DNA of 41,049 bases, taken from Bacillota bacterium (GTDB taxonomy: Bacteria; Bacillota; Bacilli; Alicyclobacillales; SLC66). The translations under genes were made by a program, and so were the position numbers. The stretch lies in contig JAJZCL010000002.1 of NCBI GenBank assembly GCA_021846165.1, positions 1 through 41,049 on the forward strand. The letters are read 5' to 3'. The stretch's first letter is position 1. Each line of letters begins with the position of its first letter. Under the pieces are notes generated by a model that saw only the letters and a list, made by a program, of their open reading frames with translations, had not been told where the DNA came from and did not search any database. This document shows positions 1-8,630 of this stretch, in pieces.

Positions 1-3
1 GAT

Positions 4-558
4 CTACAGGTCCTCGCCCGTCGTCGAACAAATGATGGGGGAGGCGGCAGGCGAAATGCCCTCGACGCGAACGGCCGTGCCAATACAGACAAATTCCACG
101 CAATCATCCAGTGACTCAAAGCCTTTATGTATCAGTTTAGCGTCCACAACGGCATTCGCGCCCAGCCTGACCGCCTCTTCCCGCATACGCCCCAGCGCGA
201 GCTGGCGGGCATCGTAAAGCGCCTGCGTCGGTTCGCGAATTTCCGCAGACGATCGCCCCCACCCATAAACGCCCACTGGTGACCGAATCCACCCCATTCG
301 GTATACGGAACTGCCCATCGCCTGCCCCAGCGGTTGGAGCGTGAGTTTGCGCAGCGAGAGCCACTCGCCCACAGATAACGTACTCGTCCAAGGCAACTCG
401 CCGGACGACTTCACGGCGCGAAACGAATCCCGTGAAGGCAAGTCACGCATAGGTACCGTGGACATGGACTGCTTGTCCGAAGCACCGTCGCGCTTGCCAA
501 AGCCAATACGGAACAATTCAATCCCCCCACTCTGTTCAGGATTCTTCAGCACACGCAC
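4..558 (-). CDS. YbjQ/UPF0145-like heavy-metal-binding-domain protein
   Basis: This is a 184-aa protein of unknown biochemical role. The C-terminal half (about residues 105-170) has the look of the YbjQ/UPF0145 fold: an ALYDARQLALGRM helix, then RLGANAVVDAKL, then a strand ending FVCIGTAVRVEG. The N-terminal 100 residues contain a second, more diverged unit. A GTG start at 558 lies directly against the TGA of the upstream gene at 559, so the two genes are probably translationally coupled. There is no signal peptide or membrane segment. The family assignment is from motif recognition; no function should be inferred beyond it. Confidence 0.6.
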   Translation of the reverse strand: MRVLKNPEQSGGIELFRIGFGKRDGASDKQSMSTVPMRDLPSRDSFRAVKSSGELPWTSTLSVGEWLSLRKLTLQPLGQAMGSSVYRMGWIRSPVGVYGWGRSSAEIREPTQALYDARQLALGRMREEAVRLGANAVVDAKLIHKGFESLDDCVEFVCIGTAVRVEGISPAASPIICSTTGEDL

Positions 559-951
559 TCACAACAAAAATTCCTCCAGCGACTTCCTCATCTCTAGGCG
601 GTGGTTCGCCAAGGCGCTAAGTGCGCTCGACAACCCATTCAACCATTCCTTGAACGGCACGGTTTTGCGGTTCAGTATGACGCCTCCCACAGACTTGGCT
701 ACGCGCGCCACGTAGCTGCCGTTTTCGAGCGTTAACACGTAGGTCTCATTATCGAGCAAGACCTCCAGCTCCTTCAGCGTTTGCGACTTGGCAAACCACT
801 TGCGCTCATGCCTAAGTCGCACCAAATCCGGAAGAGACTTTTGCAGCCGCTCCGCCAGCGCCTCCACATACGCCCGTTCATCCGCATGCTCGTGTCGCCA
901 CGATGCCGCACTTAAATCAAAAGAAACATCATCCATTGCCTTGTCACCCAC
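559..951 (-). CDS. conserved hypothetical protein, partner of the YbjQ-like gene
   Basis: This is a soluble, charged protein of about 130 aa that I do not recognise. It looks mostly alpha-helical at both ends, with a short beta region in the middle (ETYVLTLENGSYVARV). It is the first gene of a two-gene minus-strand unit and its stop abuts the GTG start of the YbjQ-like gene. The start is uncertain: GTG at 951 gives the full ORF, while ATG at 936 (MDDVSFDL) is equally possible, and neither has a strong Shine-Dalgarno sequence. The coupled arrangement suggests the two proteins act together. Confidence 0.6.
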   Translation of the reverse strand: MGDKAMDDVSFDLSAASWRHEHADERAYVEALAERLQKSLPDLVRLRHERKWFAKSQTLKELEVLLDNETYVLTLENGSYVARVAKSVGGVILNRKTVPFKEWLNGLSSALSALANHRLEMRKSLEEFLL

Positions 952-1028
952 TTATCACAGCCGCAATACCTTATTCTATCCTATGTTAAAATACTTTTCT
1001 CGACTTTGATGATCAATTCCTGCCCCAT

Positions 1029-1328
1029 TTAGCGCGTTTCTTTTTCACCGTTCGCTTTCATGCGCACGCGCGATCGTTTTGCAACCCTCCTAACACGCAT
1101 GGGAACGGCGATGCTGCGTCGGTTGCGCTGGGGCGACGCATCCAGCAAAAACCACAAATTGGCAGCAATGATCACCATGGCAAGCGTCAACCAGCCAAAT
1201 TGAAACACACCGTGCCATCCGGTCGTATCGACGCGCAGGCGTGGTGTCGCCCAGACAACAAGCACCAACGCGAAAATCAAGTATAGGAATGAAGCGGAGA
1301 AACGCTTTTCTTTGACTGGCCGAAACAC
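1029..1328 (-). CDS. small membrane protein, two predicted TM segments
   Basis: This is a 99-aa protein with hydrophobic stretches at about residues 13-29 and 45-63 and a strongly basic C-terminus (RVRRVAKRSRVRMK), which the positive-inside rule places in the cytoplasm. The GTG start at 1328 is chosen because AGGAGGG lies about 8 nt upstream. It appears to be monocistronic. No family is recognised. Confidence 0.6.
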   Translation of the reverse strand: MFRPVKEKRFSASFLYLIFALVLVVWATPRLRVDTTGWHGVFQFGWLTLAMVIIAANLWFLLDASPQRNRRSIAVPMRVRRVAKRSRVRMKANGEKETR

Positions 1329-1459
1329 GTTGAATCCCTCCTGAATCCGGCTTTTTTACGAAAATTCTATGCTGCGCCATACAGGACAAGAACGCATAAT
1401 AGCCGCCCCGAATGACAGACTAACGGTGAACAGGAGTATCAGCAAAGGGGGACGATACA

Positions 1460-1783
1460 GTGGACATCATGAGTAATCCCACGATGACGGCGCCAAACAC
1501 CGACGCGCTCAACTCTGCGCTGGACGACTTCAGCGCCTGGAAAGACTTCCTCGGACACCAGTTGAAGCGCGCGCAAAGCGCCGGCATGAGCGACAAAGAA
1601 ATCGATGATGTGGCTTTTCGGATGGGCAGCTTTCTGGCTGACAAGGTCGATCCGAAAAATGTTCAGCAACGCCTTTTGAAACAGATGTGGGACGTCAGCT
1701 CGAAAGAGGATCAAAGGGCGCTCGCCAGAATCATGGTCAACCTTGTCGAACGGTCGCATGATCGTGGCGCCACGGTTCACTGA
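1460..1783 (+). CDS. DUF3243 domain protein (YmfJ-like)
   Basis: This is a 107-aa protein resembling the Bacillus YmfJ/DUF3243 family, which are small, all-helical, soluble proteins of unknown role. Recognisable parts are the ALDDFSAWKDFLGHQL opening helix and the DKEIDDVAFRMGSFLADKVDP centre. A GTG start at 1460 is preceded by AAGGGGG at suitable spacing; an internal ATG at 1469 is the alternative. The gene is followed at once by a strong bidirectional terminator that it shares with the convergent hydrolase gene. Confidence 0.75.
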   Translation: MDIMSNPTMTAPNTDALNSALDDFSAWKDFLGHQLKRAQSAGMSDKEIDDVAFRMGSFLADKVDPKNVQQRLLKQMWDVSSKEDQRALARIMVNLVERSHDRGATVH

Positions 1784-1789
1784 TCTGAC

Positions 1790-1820
1790 AAAAAAAGCGG
1801 GGGATCCCCCGCTTTTTTAT
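1790..1820. terminator. bidirectional rho-independent terminator
   Basis: A 16-bp perfect palindrome, GCGGGGGATCCCCCGC (1797-1812), is flanked by a run of A on the left and a run of T on the right. It can therefore terminate both the DUF3243 gene (plus) and the UPF0173 hydrolase (minus), which converge on it. Confidence 0.9.
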
Positions 1821-2500
1821 ATGGTGACCGATTCGCCCGGCTTGATCGGGTAGCCGACCATGCCTTTTTCCCGTAACCGTGCGGCAAACTTGTCGGCGTC
1901 TTGCGCGAGCAGCGGGAAGGTGTTGTAGTGAATCGGCACAACCGCTTTAGCGCCTAACCACTCTGCCGCCACCAGCGCATCGTCAGGCCCCATGGTGAAG
2001 TTGTCGCCAATCGGCAGCAGGGCAAGGTCGATGGCGTGCCTCTCCCCGATTACCTTCATGTCGCCAAACAAGCCCGTATCGCCCGCATGGTACACCGTTT
2101 TCCCTTCTGCGGTAAACAGAACGCCAGCAGGATTGCCGCCATAGACCAGACCGTTTTCCGATTCAATCCCTGAACCGTGGAACGCGAGCGTCAGCTTGAC
2201 CTTGCCAAAGTCAAATTCATGCGCTCCCCCCAGATGCAAGGGATGGGCGTCGACGCCCTGCTTGGAGAGCCAGACCGCCAGTTCAAAATTCGTGATCACC
2301 TTTGCGCCTGTCCGTTTCGCAATCGCCACCGCGTCGCCAATGTGATCCGAGTGGCCGTGCGTGATGAGAATGGCGTCCGCTTGTACCTCGTCGGCACTCG
2401 CGGCGGCGGTAGGATTCCCGGTCAAAAACGGGTCGATCAGAATGTGGTGGCGCTCCGTCTCAATCGCAGTCGCCGCATGTCCCAAATACGTGATTTTCAA
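1817..2500 (-). CDS. UPF0173 metal-dependent hydrolase (YtkL-like)
   Basis: This is a 227-aa metallo-beta-lactamase-fold protein of the UPF0173/YtkL family. The metal-binding signature [11 protein letters not shown] is at about residues 47-57, further ligands are expected in the HAGDTGLF segment, and PIHYNTFP is near the C-terminus. The length is normal for the family. Physiological substrates are not known for most members. The start is TTG at 2500 with GAGGAG upstream. The protein is soluble with no signal peptide. The gene stands alone between the YlbF-like gene and a shared terminator. Confidence 0.85.
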   Translation of the reverse strand: MKITYLGHAATAIETERHHILIDPFLTGNPTAAASADEVQADAILITHGHSDHIGDAVAIAKRTGAKVITNFELAVWLSKQGVDAHPLHLGGAHEFDFGKVKLTLAFHGSGIESENGLVYGGNPAGVLFTAEGKTVYHAGDTGLFGDMKVIGERHAIDLALLPIGDNFTMGPDDALVAAEWLGAKAVVPIHYNTFPLLAQDADKFAARLREKGMVGYPIKPGESVTI

Positions 2501-2543
2501 TTTGATACACTCCTCACTAAGTGTTTTGCGCGATTGACGCTTC

Positions 2544-2903
2544 TCATTCTTCCGCTTGCCAGTCGGGGAGCAGGGAAACCTCTTGAATCACTTCGCTAAT
2601 GATTTGCTGAATGTCCTGATACAGGATGCCCAATTGCATTTCCGCAGTCAGGTACTCGCGCACCACTTCGTGCATCTGGATCGTGTCGGACCGTTTTTGC
2701 AGTTCATTCTGTTCATCTTCAGATATCGTATCGCCGAGCAGGCGTTTTCTCTCCAAAAAAAGTTGTTGGCGCTGGAAATCGATCAACATCGCCTTCGCCG
2801 CTTCGTCACTTTCCAACTTATCCTTCGCCGCTTTCATCTGCGCAAACATCTCGGTACCGCGCATCGCCCTTGACAGTTCGTGCGCCTTGTCGTACGGATT
2901 CAA
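2544..2903 (-). CDS. YlbF/YmcA family regulator protein
   Basis: This small helical protein (about 119 aa) of the YlbF/YmcA family begins [14 protein letters not shown] and ends in a long amphipathic helix. In Bacillus, YlbF, YmcA and YaaT form a complex that influences RNase Y-dependent RNA processing, competence, biofilm formation and sporulation; which paralogue this one is cannot be decided here. The ORF track runs 33 codons further upstream, but that part has no family similarity and no start with a good Shine-Dalgarno. A TTG at 2903 behind a GGGAGATGAGGGG tract is the preferred start. Confidence 0.75.
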   Translation of the reverse strand: MNPYDKAHELSRAMRGTEMFAQMKAAKDKLESDEAAKAMLIDFQRQQLFLERKRLLGDTISEDEQNELQKRSDTIQMHEVVREYLTAEMQLGILYQDIQQIISEVIQEVSLLPDWQAEE

Positions 2904-3078
2904 CCCCTCATCTCCCTCCGCATTTACTCCTTCAAGTATACATGATTCACCCAGGCCATCGCCACGACAACCGCCGCGGCACATGCGAATAGCGGGAATC
3001 AAGAGAATCTGTCATAATTGACGTACCGTACAGCACGTTCTGAAACGTGGATTCCAGCACGGAAGGGAGCCGCAAGGC

Positions 3079-4170
3079 ATGACGAAACTCCAGGAACTGT
3101 TTGCGCTCGGACAGAGCCCCTGGCTTGATTACATCCGCAAGGATCTCCTGCAAACGGGAGAACTGGCGAAACTCGCTGAAGAAGGCGTCCGCGGCGTTAC
3201 GTCCAATCCCACCATATTTGAAAACGCCATCGGCAAAAGCGACTTGTACTTTGACGACATCCGTCACCTCGCCAAGCAAGGACACGACAAGTTCCAAATT
3301 TACGAGGCGCTCGCTGTCGAGGACATTAAACGAGCCGCCGACGTTTTGCGCTTCGTGTACGTGCAATCTGACGAGACGGACGGGTTTGTCAGCCTAGAAG
3401 TTCCCCCTGACCTCTGCCACGACCGCGAAGGCACCGTCAGAGAGGCGAAACGCCTCTGGCAGGTCATCGAGCGCCCGAACCTGATGATCAAAGTCCCCGC
3501 GACCAAGGCTGGAGTGCTTGCCATCTCCGACCTGATCGCAGATGGGATCTCTGTGAACGCGACACTCATGTTTACACGCCAAGACTATCTGGATGTGGCA
3601 GATGCGTACCTCAAAGGCTTGGAAATCCGCCACGCGAACAGGCTGCCGTTAGACACGGTCGCGTCGGTCGCAAGCCTGTTTATCAGCCGCATTGACAGCG
3701 CCGTCGAAGGCATGTTGGCAGGTGACGCACTGCGGGAGGTATACGGGAAGGTCGCGATCGCCAACGCCAGGCACATTTACCGCGACTTTCTTGACATTTT
3801 TCAAAGTGAACGCTTCCTGCGCCTGAAGCATGCTGGAGCGCACTTGCAACGGCCTTTGTTTGCGTCGACGGGCACGAAGAATCCGGCTCATTCTGATGTC
3901 CTTTACATCGACAACCTGATCGGCCCCGATACAGTCAACACGATCCCGCCGTCTACCATGCATGCGTTTCTCGATCACGGCGCCGTCCAGCGCACGGTCG
4001 ATCAGTACCCAGAAGATGACGCGCAGGTATTGGCAGCATGCACTCGCCACGGCATCGAGTTGGAGCAAGTGGGGGCAAACTTAAAGGCAAAAGGGTTGCA
4101 ACAGTTCATCGATTCCTTTGAAAGTTTGATCGACACGGTCGAAGCGAAACGGCAAGAGGCGTTGGAGTAA
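3079..4170 (+). CDS. tal: transaldolase
   Basis: This is a 363-aa transaldolase (EC 2.2.1.2) of the pentose phosphate pathway. It transfers a dihydroxyacetone unit from sedoheptulose 7-phosphate to glyceraldehyde 3-phosphate. Recognisable blocks are GVTSNPTIFENAI near residue 40, SLEVPP near 109, the Schiff-base lysine in LMIKVPATKAG near residue 143 and ISVNATLMF near 162. The length and motifs fit the larger transaldolase group found in many bacteria. ATG at 3079 follows GGAAGGGAG. The gene is monocistronic and closed by a strong terminator at 4185-4220. Confidence 0.92.
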   Translation: MTKLQELFALGQSPWLDYIRKDLLQTGELAKLAEEGVRGVTSNPTIFENAIGKSDLYFDDIRHLAKQGHDKFQIYEALAVEDIKRAADVLRFVYVQSDETDGFVSLEVPPDLCHDREGTVREAKRLWQVIERPNLMIKVPATKAGVLAISDLIADGISVNATLMFTRQDYLDVADAYLKGLEIRHANRLPLDTVASVASLFISRIDSAVEGMLAGDALREVYGKVAIANARHIYRDFLDIFQSERFLRLKHAGAHLQRPLFASTGTKNPAHSDVLYIDNLIGPDTVNTIPPSTMHAFLDHGAVQRTVDQYPEDDAQVLAACTRHGIELEQVGANLKAKGLQQFIDSFESLIDTVEAKRQEALE

Positions 4171-4184
4171 ATCCTGTGCCAGAT

Positions 4185-4220
4185 CCGGCAGCGACGACCG
4201 TGCGCTGCCGGTTTTTTTTA
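4185..4220 (+). terminator. rho-independent terminator after transaldolase
   Basis: A 9-bp stem, CCGGCAGCG paired with CGCTGCCGG across a 9-nt loop, is followed by eight T residues. It lies 14 nt downstream of the transaldolase stop codon. Confidence 0.9.
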
Positions 4221-4245
4221 TTCAACCCAGTTAAGGATGACCCGC

Positions 4246-5541
4246 ATGCGCAAACGATTATCTTACAGTACGGTCGCACTCGGACTGACGGCTTTGTGGT
4301 TGGTCGCGCTACCCGTTGGTCGGGCTGATCAGGCAAACGCAGCACTCGCCATTGATGCGAGACAATTTATCGGCATGGGCGATATTGCGCTGCTTTACAG
4401 CAACAACGGTTTTTCGGGGGGCAACCTGTATACCATTGTCAACAACACCACTCGCAAGCCCGCCGTCGCCTGGCATTTTATCGAGAGCGGCGCGCTTTCC
4501 GCTGATTTTTCAAGCGACGGAGCATGGTTGGCCACCACCTCTGTGATCGGTGATCAAGTCGTTTGGTCGCTAGTTGCCTCAAAGGGCGCAAAGCGCGAAG
4601 CGCTAGGGGCAAACGTGTTTACCGGCGCCTTTGCGCCCTTTGGACACAGCTTTTATTTCAGCACATTAAACGGCAAACTTTACCGCGTGACCCCGCCCGC
4701 GAAGCCGCAAATGCTGCCGCTACACCTCGCCAAACACAGCCGCATCGCGGGGCTTTCATTTTACGACAACAGCACGGCCGCCGTCACGATCACGGCGAAC
4801 GACAACGCCTATGCGGAGGGGCACGCCTACGACGAAATCGCGATCTGGAACGTAAACACACCGAAGCTGCGTGTAGTGACGAAGACGACGCCCCCCAATG
4901 GTCTGATTCTAGGACCCTGGTTAAATACGCACGAATTGTTTTTCTGGTTTGATCCCGATCACTCCGCGTCGATCATGGCGGACGGACTGCCCTTGTACCT
5001 GCTCAATATGAACGGTACGACACTAAAAATCGGTCACACTTACGCCAATTCGTCTTCTGTTTTACCCATTACCAGCACCAGCGCCCTGTTGTGGGAAAAC
5101 GCCTACCGCGAATTCTATCTGGGCGCTCAAAATCAGCTTGCGATTTGGCCGCACGGCACGCTGTCCATGCCGTCCAACCGCCTCGGCTTGTTTCCCGCCA
5201 TGAGTCCCAACCGGCGCGAGGTCGCGTTCGTGCTTGGACCCAAGTGGCCGTCTGACAAGTTCACTTCTTTTCAAGCGGTCAGTCGCTGGTTTGCACAGAC
5301 TCGGCTCGCGGTGGTTTCGCTGGATAGCGGCAAAGTTCGTGCGCTGGATCGCGCGGGCAGCGATGTGATGAACCCCGCCTTTGCCGCAAACGGCAAGCGG
5401 ATCGTCTTCACGGCGGGCAATCAAGCGGCATGGATTAACGCAAATGGAATCGGAGCGCGACAGGTGTTCGCCACCGCGCCGCCGTCGGCTACTTTTAACG
5501 CACTGCAAATCGCCGCGTACCTGCCCTCCCCCCACGCATAG
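4246..5541 (+). CDS. secreted beta-propeller-like protein
   Basis: This protein of about 431 aa has an N-terminal signal sequence: basic RKR, a hydrophobic core, and probable cleavage near the ADQANA region. The mature part contains repeated segments such as AVAWHFIESGALSADFSSDGAWLA and MSPNRREVAFV that resemble WD40/TolB-type beta-propeller blades (PD40-like). No catalytic motif is seen. ATG at 4246 is preferred because AAGGA lies 8 nt upstream, while the ATG at 4237 overlaps that ribosome binding site. It is flanked by its own hairpin at 5545-5571. The exact family and ligand are unknown. Confidence 0.65.
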   Translation: MRKRLSYSTVALGLTALWLVALPVGRADQANAALAIDARQFIGMGDIALLYSNNGFSGGNLYTIVNNTTRKPAVAWHFIESGALSADFSSDGAWLATTSVIGDQVVWSLVASKGAKREALGANVFTGAFAPFGHSFYFSTLNGKLYRVTPPAKPQMLPLHLAKHSRIAGLSFYDNSTAAVTITANDNAYAEGHAYDEIAIWNVNTPKLRVVTKTTPPNGLILGPWLNTHELFFWFDPDHSASIMADGLPLYLLNMNGTTLKIGHTYANSSSVLPITSTSALLWENAYREFYLGAQNQLAIWPHGTLSMPSNRLGLFPAMSPNRREVAFVLGPKWPSDKFTSFQAVSRWFAQTRLAVVSLDSGKVRALDRAGSDVMNPAFAANGKRIVFTAGNQAAWINANGIGARQVFATAPPSATFNALQIAAYLPSPHA

Positions 5542-5544
5542 CAA

Positions 5545-5571
5545 AGCGGCGCGTCAGCACGACGCGCCGCT
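5545..5571. terminator. bidirectional hairpin between convergent genes
   Basis: A perfect 11-bp stem, AGCGGCGCGTC with GACGCGCCGCT, encloses a 5-nt loop. It sits in the short gap between the convergent propeller gene and the permease gene. It lacks a long U tract, so it may act as an intrinsic terminator or an RNA 3' end stabiliser. Confidence 0.6.
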
Positions 5572-5591
5572 AGGTGTGCGATGGATACGAA

Positions 5592-7001
5592 TCAGGCGAG
5601 ATTCCCCTTCGGTGCCGTAGGTCGCTTGCTGAACTTGCTGAAGATCGCATATAAAATCATCGCCACGACAAAACTCACGTAATACGAGATGTCGCCGATT
5701 TGCGGATAGGCTTTGGCAATCGGCCCCATCAGAATGGACTGGTTGAAGAACGGATACGAGGCGAGGATCGCCAGGATAAAAGCATACAGACCGGCGCGTA
5801 CATTGCCACTGCCCTCGTAGAACTGCCAGACGCCGTCACTTTTGCGCAGGTGCATCATATAGTCGGTCACAATAATCGCAAGCCACGGACTGATCCAATA
5901 GGCGAGCAAGAGCAGGAAGTTGCTGTAATTCTCATAGTACCCACTGGTACCGCCAAGGTACGAAATGATCCCACCCGCGATGCCGATGATCAGTGCGGCA
6001 ATCCAGCGCTTCGGCGCGATCGCGCGCACCCAACTGACGTCGATTGCAAGTAGCGAAAGCGAACCGGAGTAAATGTTCAGGACGTTGGCCGTGATCGTGC
6101 CGACCATGATCGCAATCATCGTCACAACCACAATCGGGTGCGGCATCAGACCCGACACCAGATCGGTCGGCGTGTTGATGTTCGGCTTGACCGTCGCCAA
6201 CCCGGCTCCGAGGAGTTCCAGCCAAACTGCCGGTATAAAGTTGCCAAAGAACGCGAAACTAAACGCTTTTTTCGTGGATGTATTGTGCGGAAGGTAGCGG
6301 CTGTAGTCGGAACTGAAGGTCAGCCATCCCATCATATAGGAAAGTGTCGTACCGATCGTCAGAATGATCGAACCCGCCGTACCGCTGAACACGGGCGCTT
6401 TGAAGTTCTCGGCAATGCCAAAGTGAATCTGCCCCAGCGCGTAAATCGTGGTGATGATAAAAATAACCGCCAAAAACAGCGCCGCCACTTTCTCCACAAA
6501 GTGAATCAGGTTGTGGCCGTAAATGCTGACGACCGCCTGCAGCACGATCATGATCAACAGGTCAGGCACAAATCCGATGGGCAGCAGCCACTGCAGCGCG
6601 TACACACCCAGCACTGTATTGACCGCGTACCAACCCATACCGGAAATGAAGTTGAATAATGCCGGCAAAAAGTTCCCGTAAAACCCAAACGCAGACCGTG
6701 ACTGAATGAGTTGCGGAATCCCCCAACGGTACCCGAAGGTCGTCAGGAGTCCGATGAAGATCGCGCCAAGCCCTGTCCCAATCACGATCGAAACCGCTGC
6801 CTGCGTCAAGTTCAACCCAAACAGCCCCACCGCTAAAACCCCCAGCGTCAACGTGGCAAATTCCAAGTTAGCGCTGAACCAAAGCGTGAAAATGTTGCGC
6901 GGTTTGCCGTGCCGCTCGTTCACTGAGATCGGGTCGATCCCGTGCGGTTCGACGTGCAGAACCTCTTCCCCGTAATATTCTGTCGATTTCGTCGCCTCCA
7001 T
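5592..7001 (-). CDS. NCS1 family nucleobase/cytosine-purine permease
   Basis: This is a 469-aa integral membrane protein of the NCS1 (cytosine-purine, uracil, thiamine, allantoin permease) family, with about 12 hydrophobic segments. Typical features are the FTLWFSANLEFATLTLG opening of TM1, the GYRWGIPQLIQSRSAFGFYGNFLPALFN-type stretch that forms the substrate region, and SDYSRYLP in the middle. It probably imports a nucleobase or related heterocycle with a cation; the substrate cannot be read from the sequence. ATG at 7001 follows AAGGAGGTTTCT, a near-perfect ribosome binding site. It has a single-gene promoter upstream. Confidence 0.85.
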   Translation of the reverse strand: MEATKSTEYYGEEVLHVEPHGIDPISVNERHGKPRNIFTLWFSANLEFATLTLGVLAVGLFGLNLTQAAVSIVIGTGLGAIFIGLLTTFGYRWGIPQLIQSRSAFGFYGNFLPALFNFISGMGWYAVNTVLGVYALQWLLPIGFVPDLLIMIVLQAVVSIYGHNLIHFVEKVAALFLAVIFIITTIYALGQIHFGIAENFKAPVFSGTAGSIILTIGTTLSYMMGWLTFSSDYSRYLPHNTSTKKAFSFAFFGNFIPAVWLELLGAGLATVKPNINTPTDLVSGLMPHPIVVVTMIAIMVGTITANVLNIYSGSLSLLAIDVSWVRAIAPKRWIAALIIGIAGGIISYLGGTSGYYENYSNFLLLLAYWISPWLAIIVTDYMMHLRKSDGVWQFYEGSGNVRAGLYAFILAILASYPFFNQSILMGPIAKAYPQIGDISYYVSFVVAMILYAIFSKFSKRPTAPKGNLA

Positions 7002-7031
7002 AGAAACCTCCTTGAGCATCAGATTGCTTTA

Positions 7032-7060
7032 AATATGCCTGATGCGTCCCATAGAGTCAA
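7032..7060 (-). promoter_or_regulatory. sigma-A-like promoter for the NCS1 permease
   Basis: On the minus strand TTGACT (-35) is separated by 17 bp from CATATT (-10), about 30 nt before the permease start. The two boxes match consensus at 5/6 and 4/6 positions. Confidence 0.45.
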
Positions 7061-7106
7061 GAAAGTTGACGAACATATATCGATCAAATTGGGGATTTGT
7101 TCGGCT

Positions 7107-7250
7107 TTAGCCCTGCTTTACTTCATCCAGCATTCGCTTGACATCCTCCATTTCCATGCGCAACTTGCGTTGGCGCCGCAAAAGGACGACCACATAGGCA
7201 AACGTGCCCACCCAGACCACGGCTGCCGCCGCAAACAGGTATCCCAACAT
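7107..7250 (-). CDS. ccmD: CcmD-like small haem exporter subunit
   Basis: This protein of about 47 aa has one membrane helix (YLFAAAAVVWVGTFAYVVVLL) followed by a basic, helical cytoplasmic tail, which is the usual architecture of CcmD. CcmD helps release holo-CcmE from the CcmABC complex. It is the last gene of the ccm operon and starts directly after ccmC. ATG at 7250 with AAAGGA upstream is preferred; a longer form from 7274 would overlap ccmC. The identification rests on size, topology and position. Confidence 0.65.
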   Translation of the reverse strand: MLGYLFAAAAVVWVGTFAYVVVLLRRQRKLRMEMEDVKRMLDEVKQG

Positions 7251-7251
7251 G

Positions 7252-7956
7252 TCATGAACCGATCCTTTCGTCATACTTGGCGAGAACACTTCTGGCCTGT
7301 TCGCGGAGATCGTTCAACGTGTCGCGGTCGCGCACAAGCTGCGTATTGATCCAGAGTAGCACCGCATACAGACCCAAAAACACGACAAAGCTGAACAGCA
7401 GCGCGACCACCATACTGGGCGGCATGTTGAACCCCTGCGCGGTGATCACATTGGGGTGAATGCCGCGCCACCAGGTGACGGACTGGTGAATGAGCGGCAC
7501 ATCAATCACCGCGATGAACCCGAACACCGACGCCACCTTTGCGGCTCGTTCGCGATCCGTGATGGACGCCCGCAACAGCGGATACGCCAGGTACAAAAAC
7601 CACAAAATGAGCGTGGTGGTCAACGTCGGATCCCATGTCCACCAGGTGTTCCAGACCGCGTCGCCCCAGATCGAACCCGAGATCAGCACGAACGTGGTGT
7701 AGACAAGGCCAATCTCCGCCGATCCCCGCGCGATTTGATCCCACAGCCATTTTTTTCTGATCAAAAAAATGATCCCGAACAGCGCCGTCACGCCAAAGGC
7801 GGTAAACGCAACCACAGCGCTCGCCACATGAAAGTACATGATGCGCACCACATTGCCCATCTGCGCCTCAGGCGGGGAGGCGATAAAATCCAGGTACTGA
7901 CTGACAATCATGCCGACGCCAACAAGCGAAACCAGCGCCCACTGCCATTTTTTCAT
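7252..7956 (-). CDS. ccmC: cytochrome c maturation protein CcmC
   Basis: This 234-aa membrane protein has six hydrophobic segments. It carries the WWD-type haem-handling motif (SIWGDAVWNTWWTWDP, about residues 100-115) characteristic of CcmC. In System I, CcmC presents haem to the chaperone CcmE. ATG at 7956 follows GGAGGTCTAATC, and the gene starts just after the ccmB stop. Conserved histidines flank the WWD region in the HVASA and HQSVTWWRGIHP segments, as expected for CcmC. Confidence 0.93.
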   Translation of the reverse strand: MKKWQWALVSLVGVGMIVSQYLDFIASPPEAQMGNVVRIMYFHVASAVVAFTAFGVTALFGIIFLIRKKWLWDQIARGSAEIGLVYTTFVLISGSIWGDAVWNTWWTWDPTLTTTLILWFLYLAYPLLRASITDRERAAKVASVFGFIAVIDVPLIHQSVTWWRGIHPNVITAQGFNMPPSMVVALLFSFVVFLGLYAVLLWINTQLVRDRDTLNDLREQARSVLAKYDERIGS

Positions 7957-7958
7957 GA

Positions 7959-8630
7959 TTAGACCTCCGCGATAAAATCATACAAAAGTCCCGGCAACAC
8001 CAGAAACAACACATCATACGCCGCGATCACCGCCCACCAGATGACGGCGCCGTTTCCTCCCGTCAGCGTCGCCGACGTCACCTCGACGGTTCCTAGTAGA
8101 AGCGGGACGGCAAGCGGAAACAGCATCAGCGGCATCAGGATCTCACGCAGGCTGCTCGTCAGCGAAAGGCTCGTCAGCATCGCGCCGACCGCGACAAATC
8201 CGATCGTTCCTAGCAGCAGCACCAGCACAAAACCCGCCCACGACACCTGCGCCGCACCGCCCAGCACCGCGCTGTAAAGCGGCACCAGGATCACTTCCAT
8301 CACCAGCACGAACAGCAGGTGGCTGATCACGCGCGCGTAAAAGACGACACTGCGGTCGACCGGCGCCAGATACGCGCCGTAGATCGCCCCCTCATACCGC
8401 TCTTTGTCATCTTGACGATTAAGGCTGAAAAGTCCCGCCATCATAATCAACAGCCACAGCAGCCCCGCCTCGGAGAACGACGCGAGCGCCGCGCCGGTTT
8501 CCAGCACAAGCCCCATTAAAAACACGAGCAAGAGTGCAAACGATAGCGAGGAAATAAACAACTGTCGCGTCCGCCACTCAATCCGCAAATCTTTTCCGAC
8601 CATGGCGAAGAGCGTGCGCAAAAACCTCAC
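7959..8630 (-). CDS. ccmB: haem exporter permease CcmB
   Basis: This 223-aa protein with six predicted membrane helices matches the CcmB permease of the CcmAB transporter. The N-terminal KDLRIEWRTRQ segment and FSLNRQDDKERYEGAI loop are typical of the family. It works with CcmA to use ATP hydrolysis to free haem-loaded CcmE from CcmC. The start is a GTG at 8630 that overlaps the ccmA stop by 4 nt, which shows tight translational coupling. Confidence 0.9.
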   Translation of the reverse strand: MRFLRTLFAMVGKDLRIEWRTRQLFISSLSFALLLVFLMGLVLETGAALASFSEAGLLWLLIMMAGLFSLNRQDDKERYEGAIYGAYLAPVDRSVVFYARVISHLLFVLVMEVILVPLYSAVLGGAAQVSWAGFVLVLLLGTIGFVAVGAMLTSLSLTSSLREILMPLMLFPLAVPLLLGTVEVTSATLTGGNGAVIWWAVIAAYDVLFLVLPGLLYDFIAEV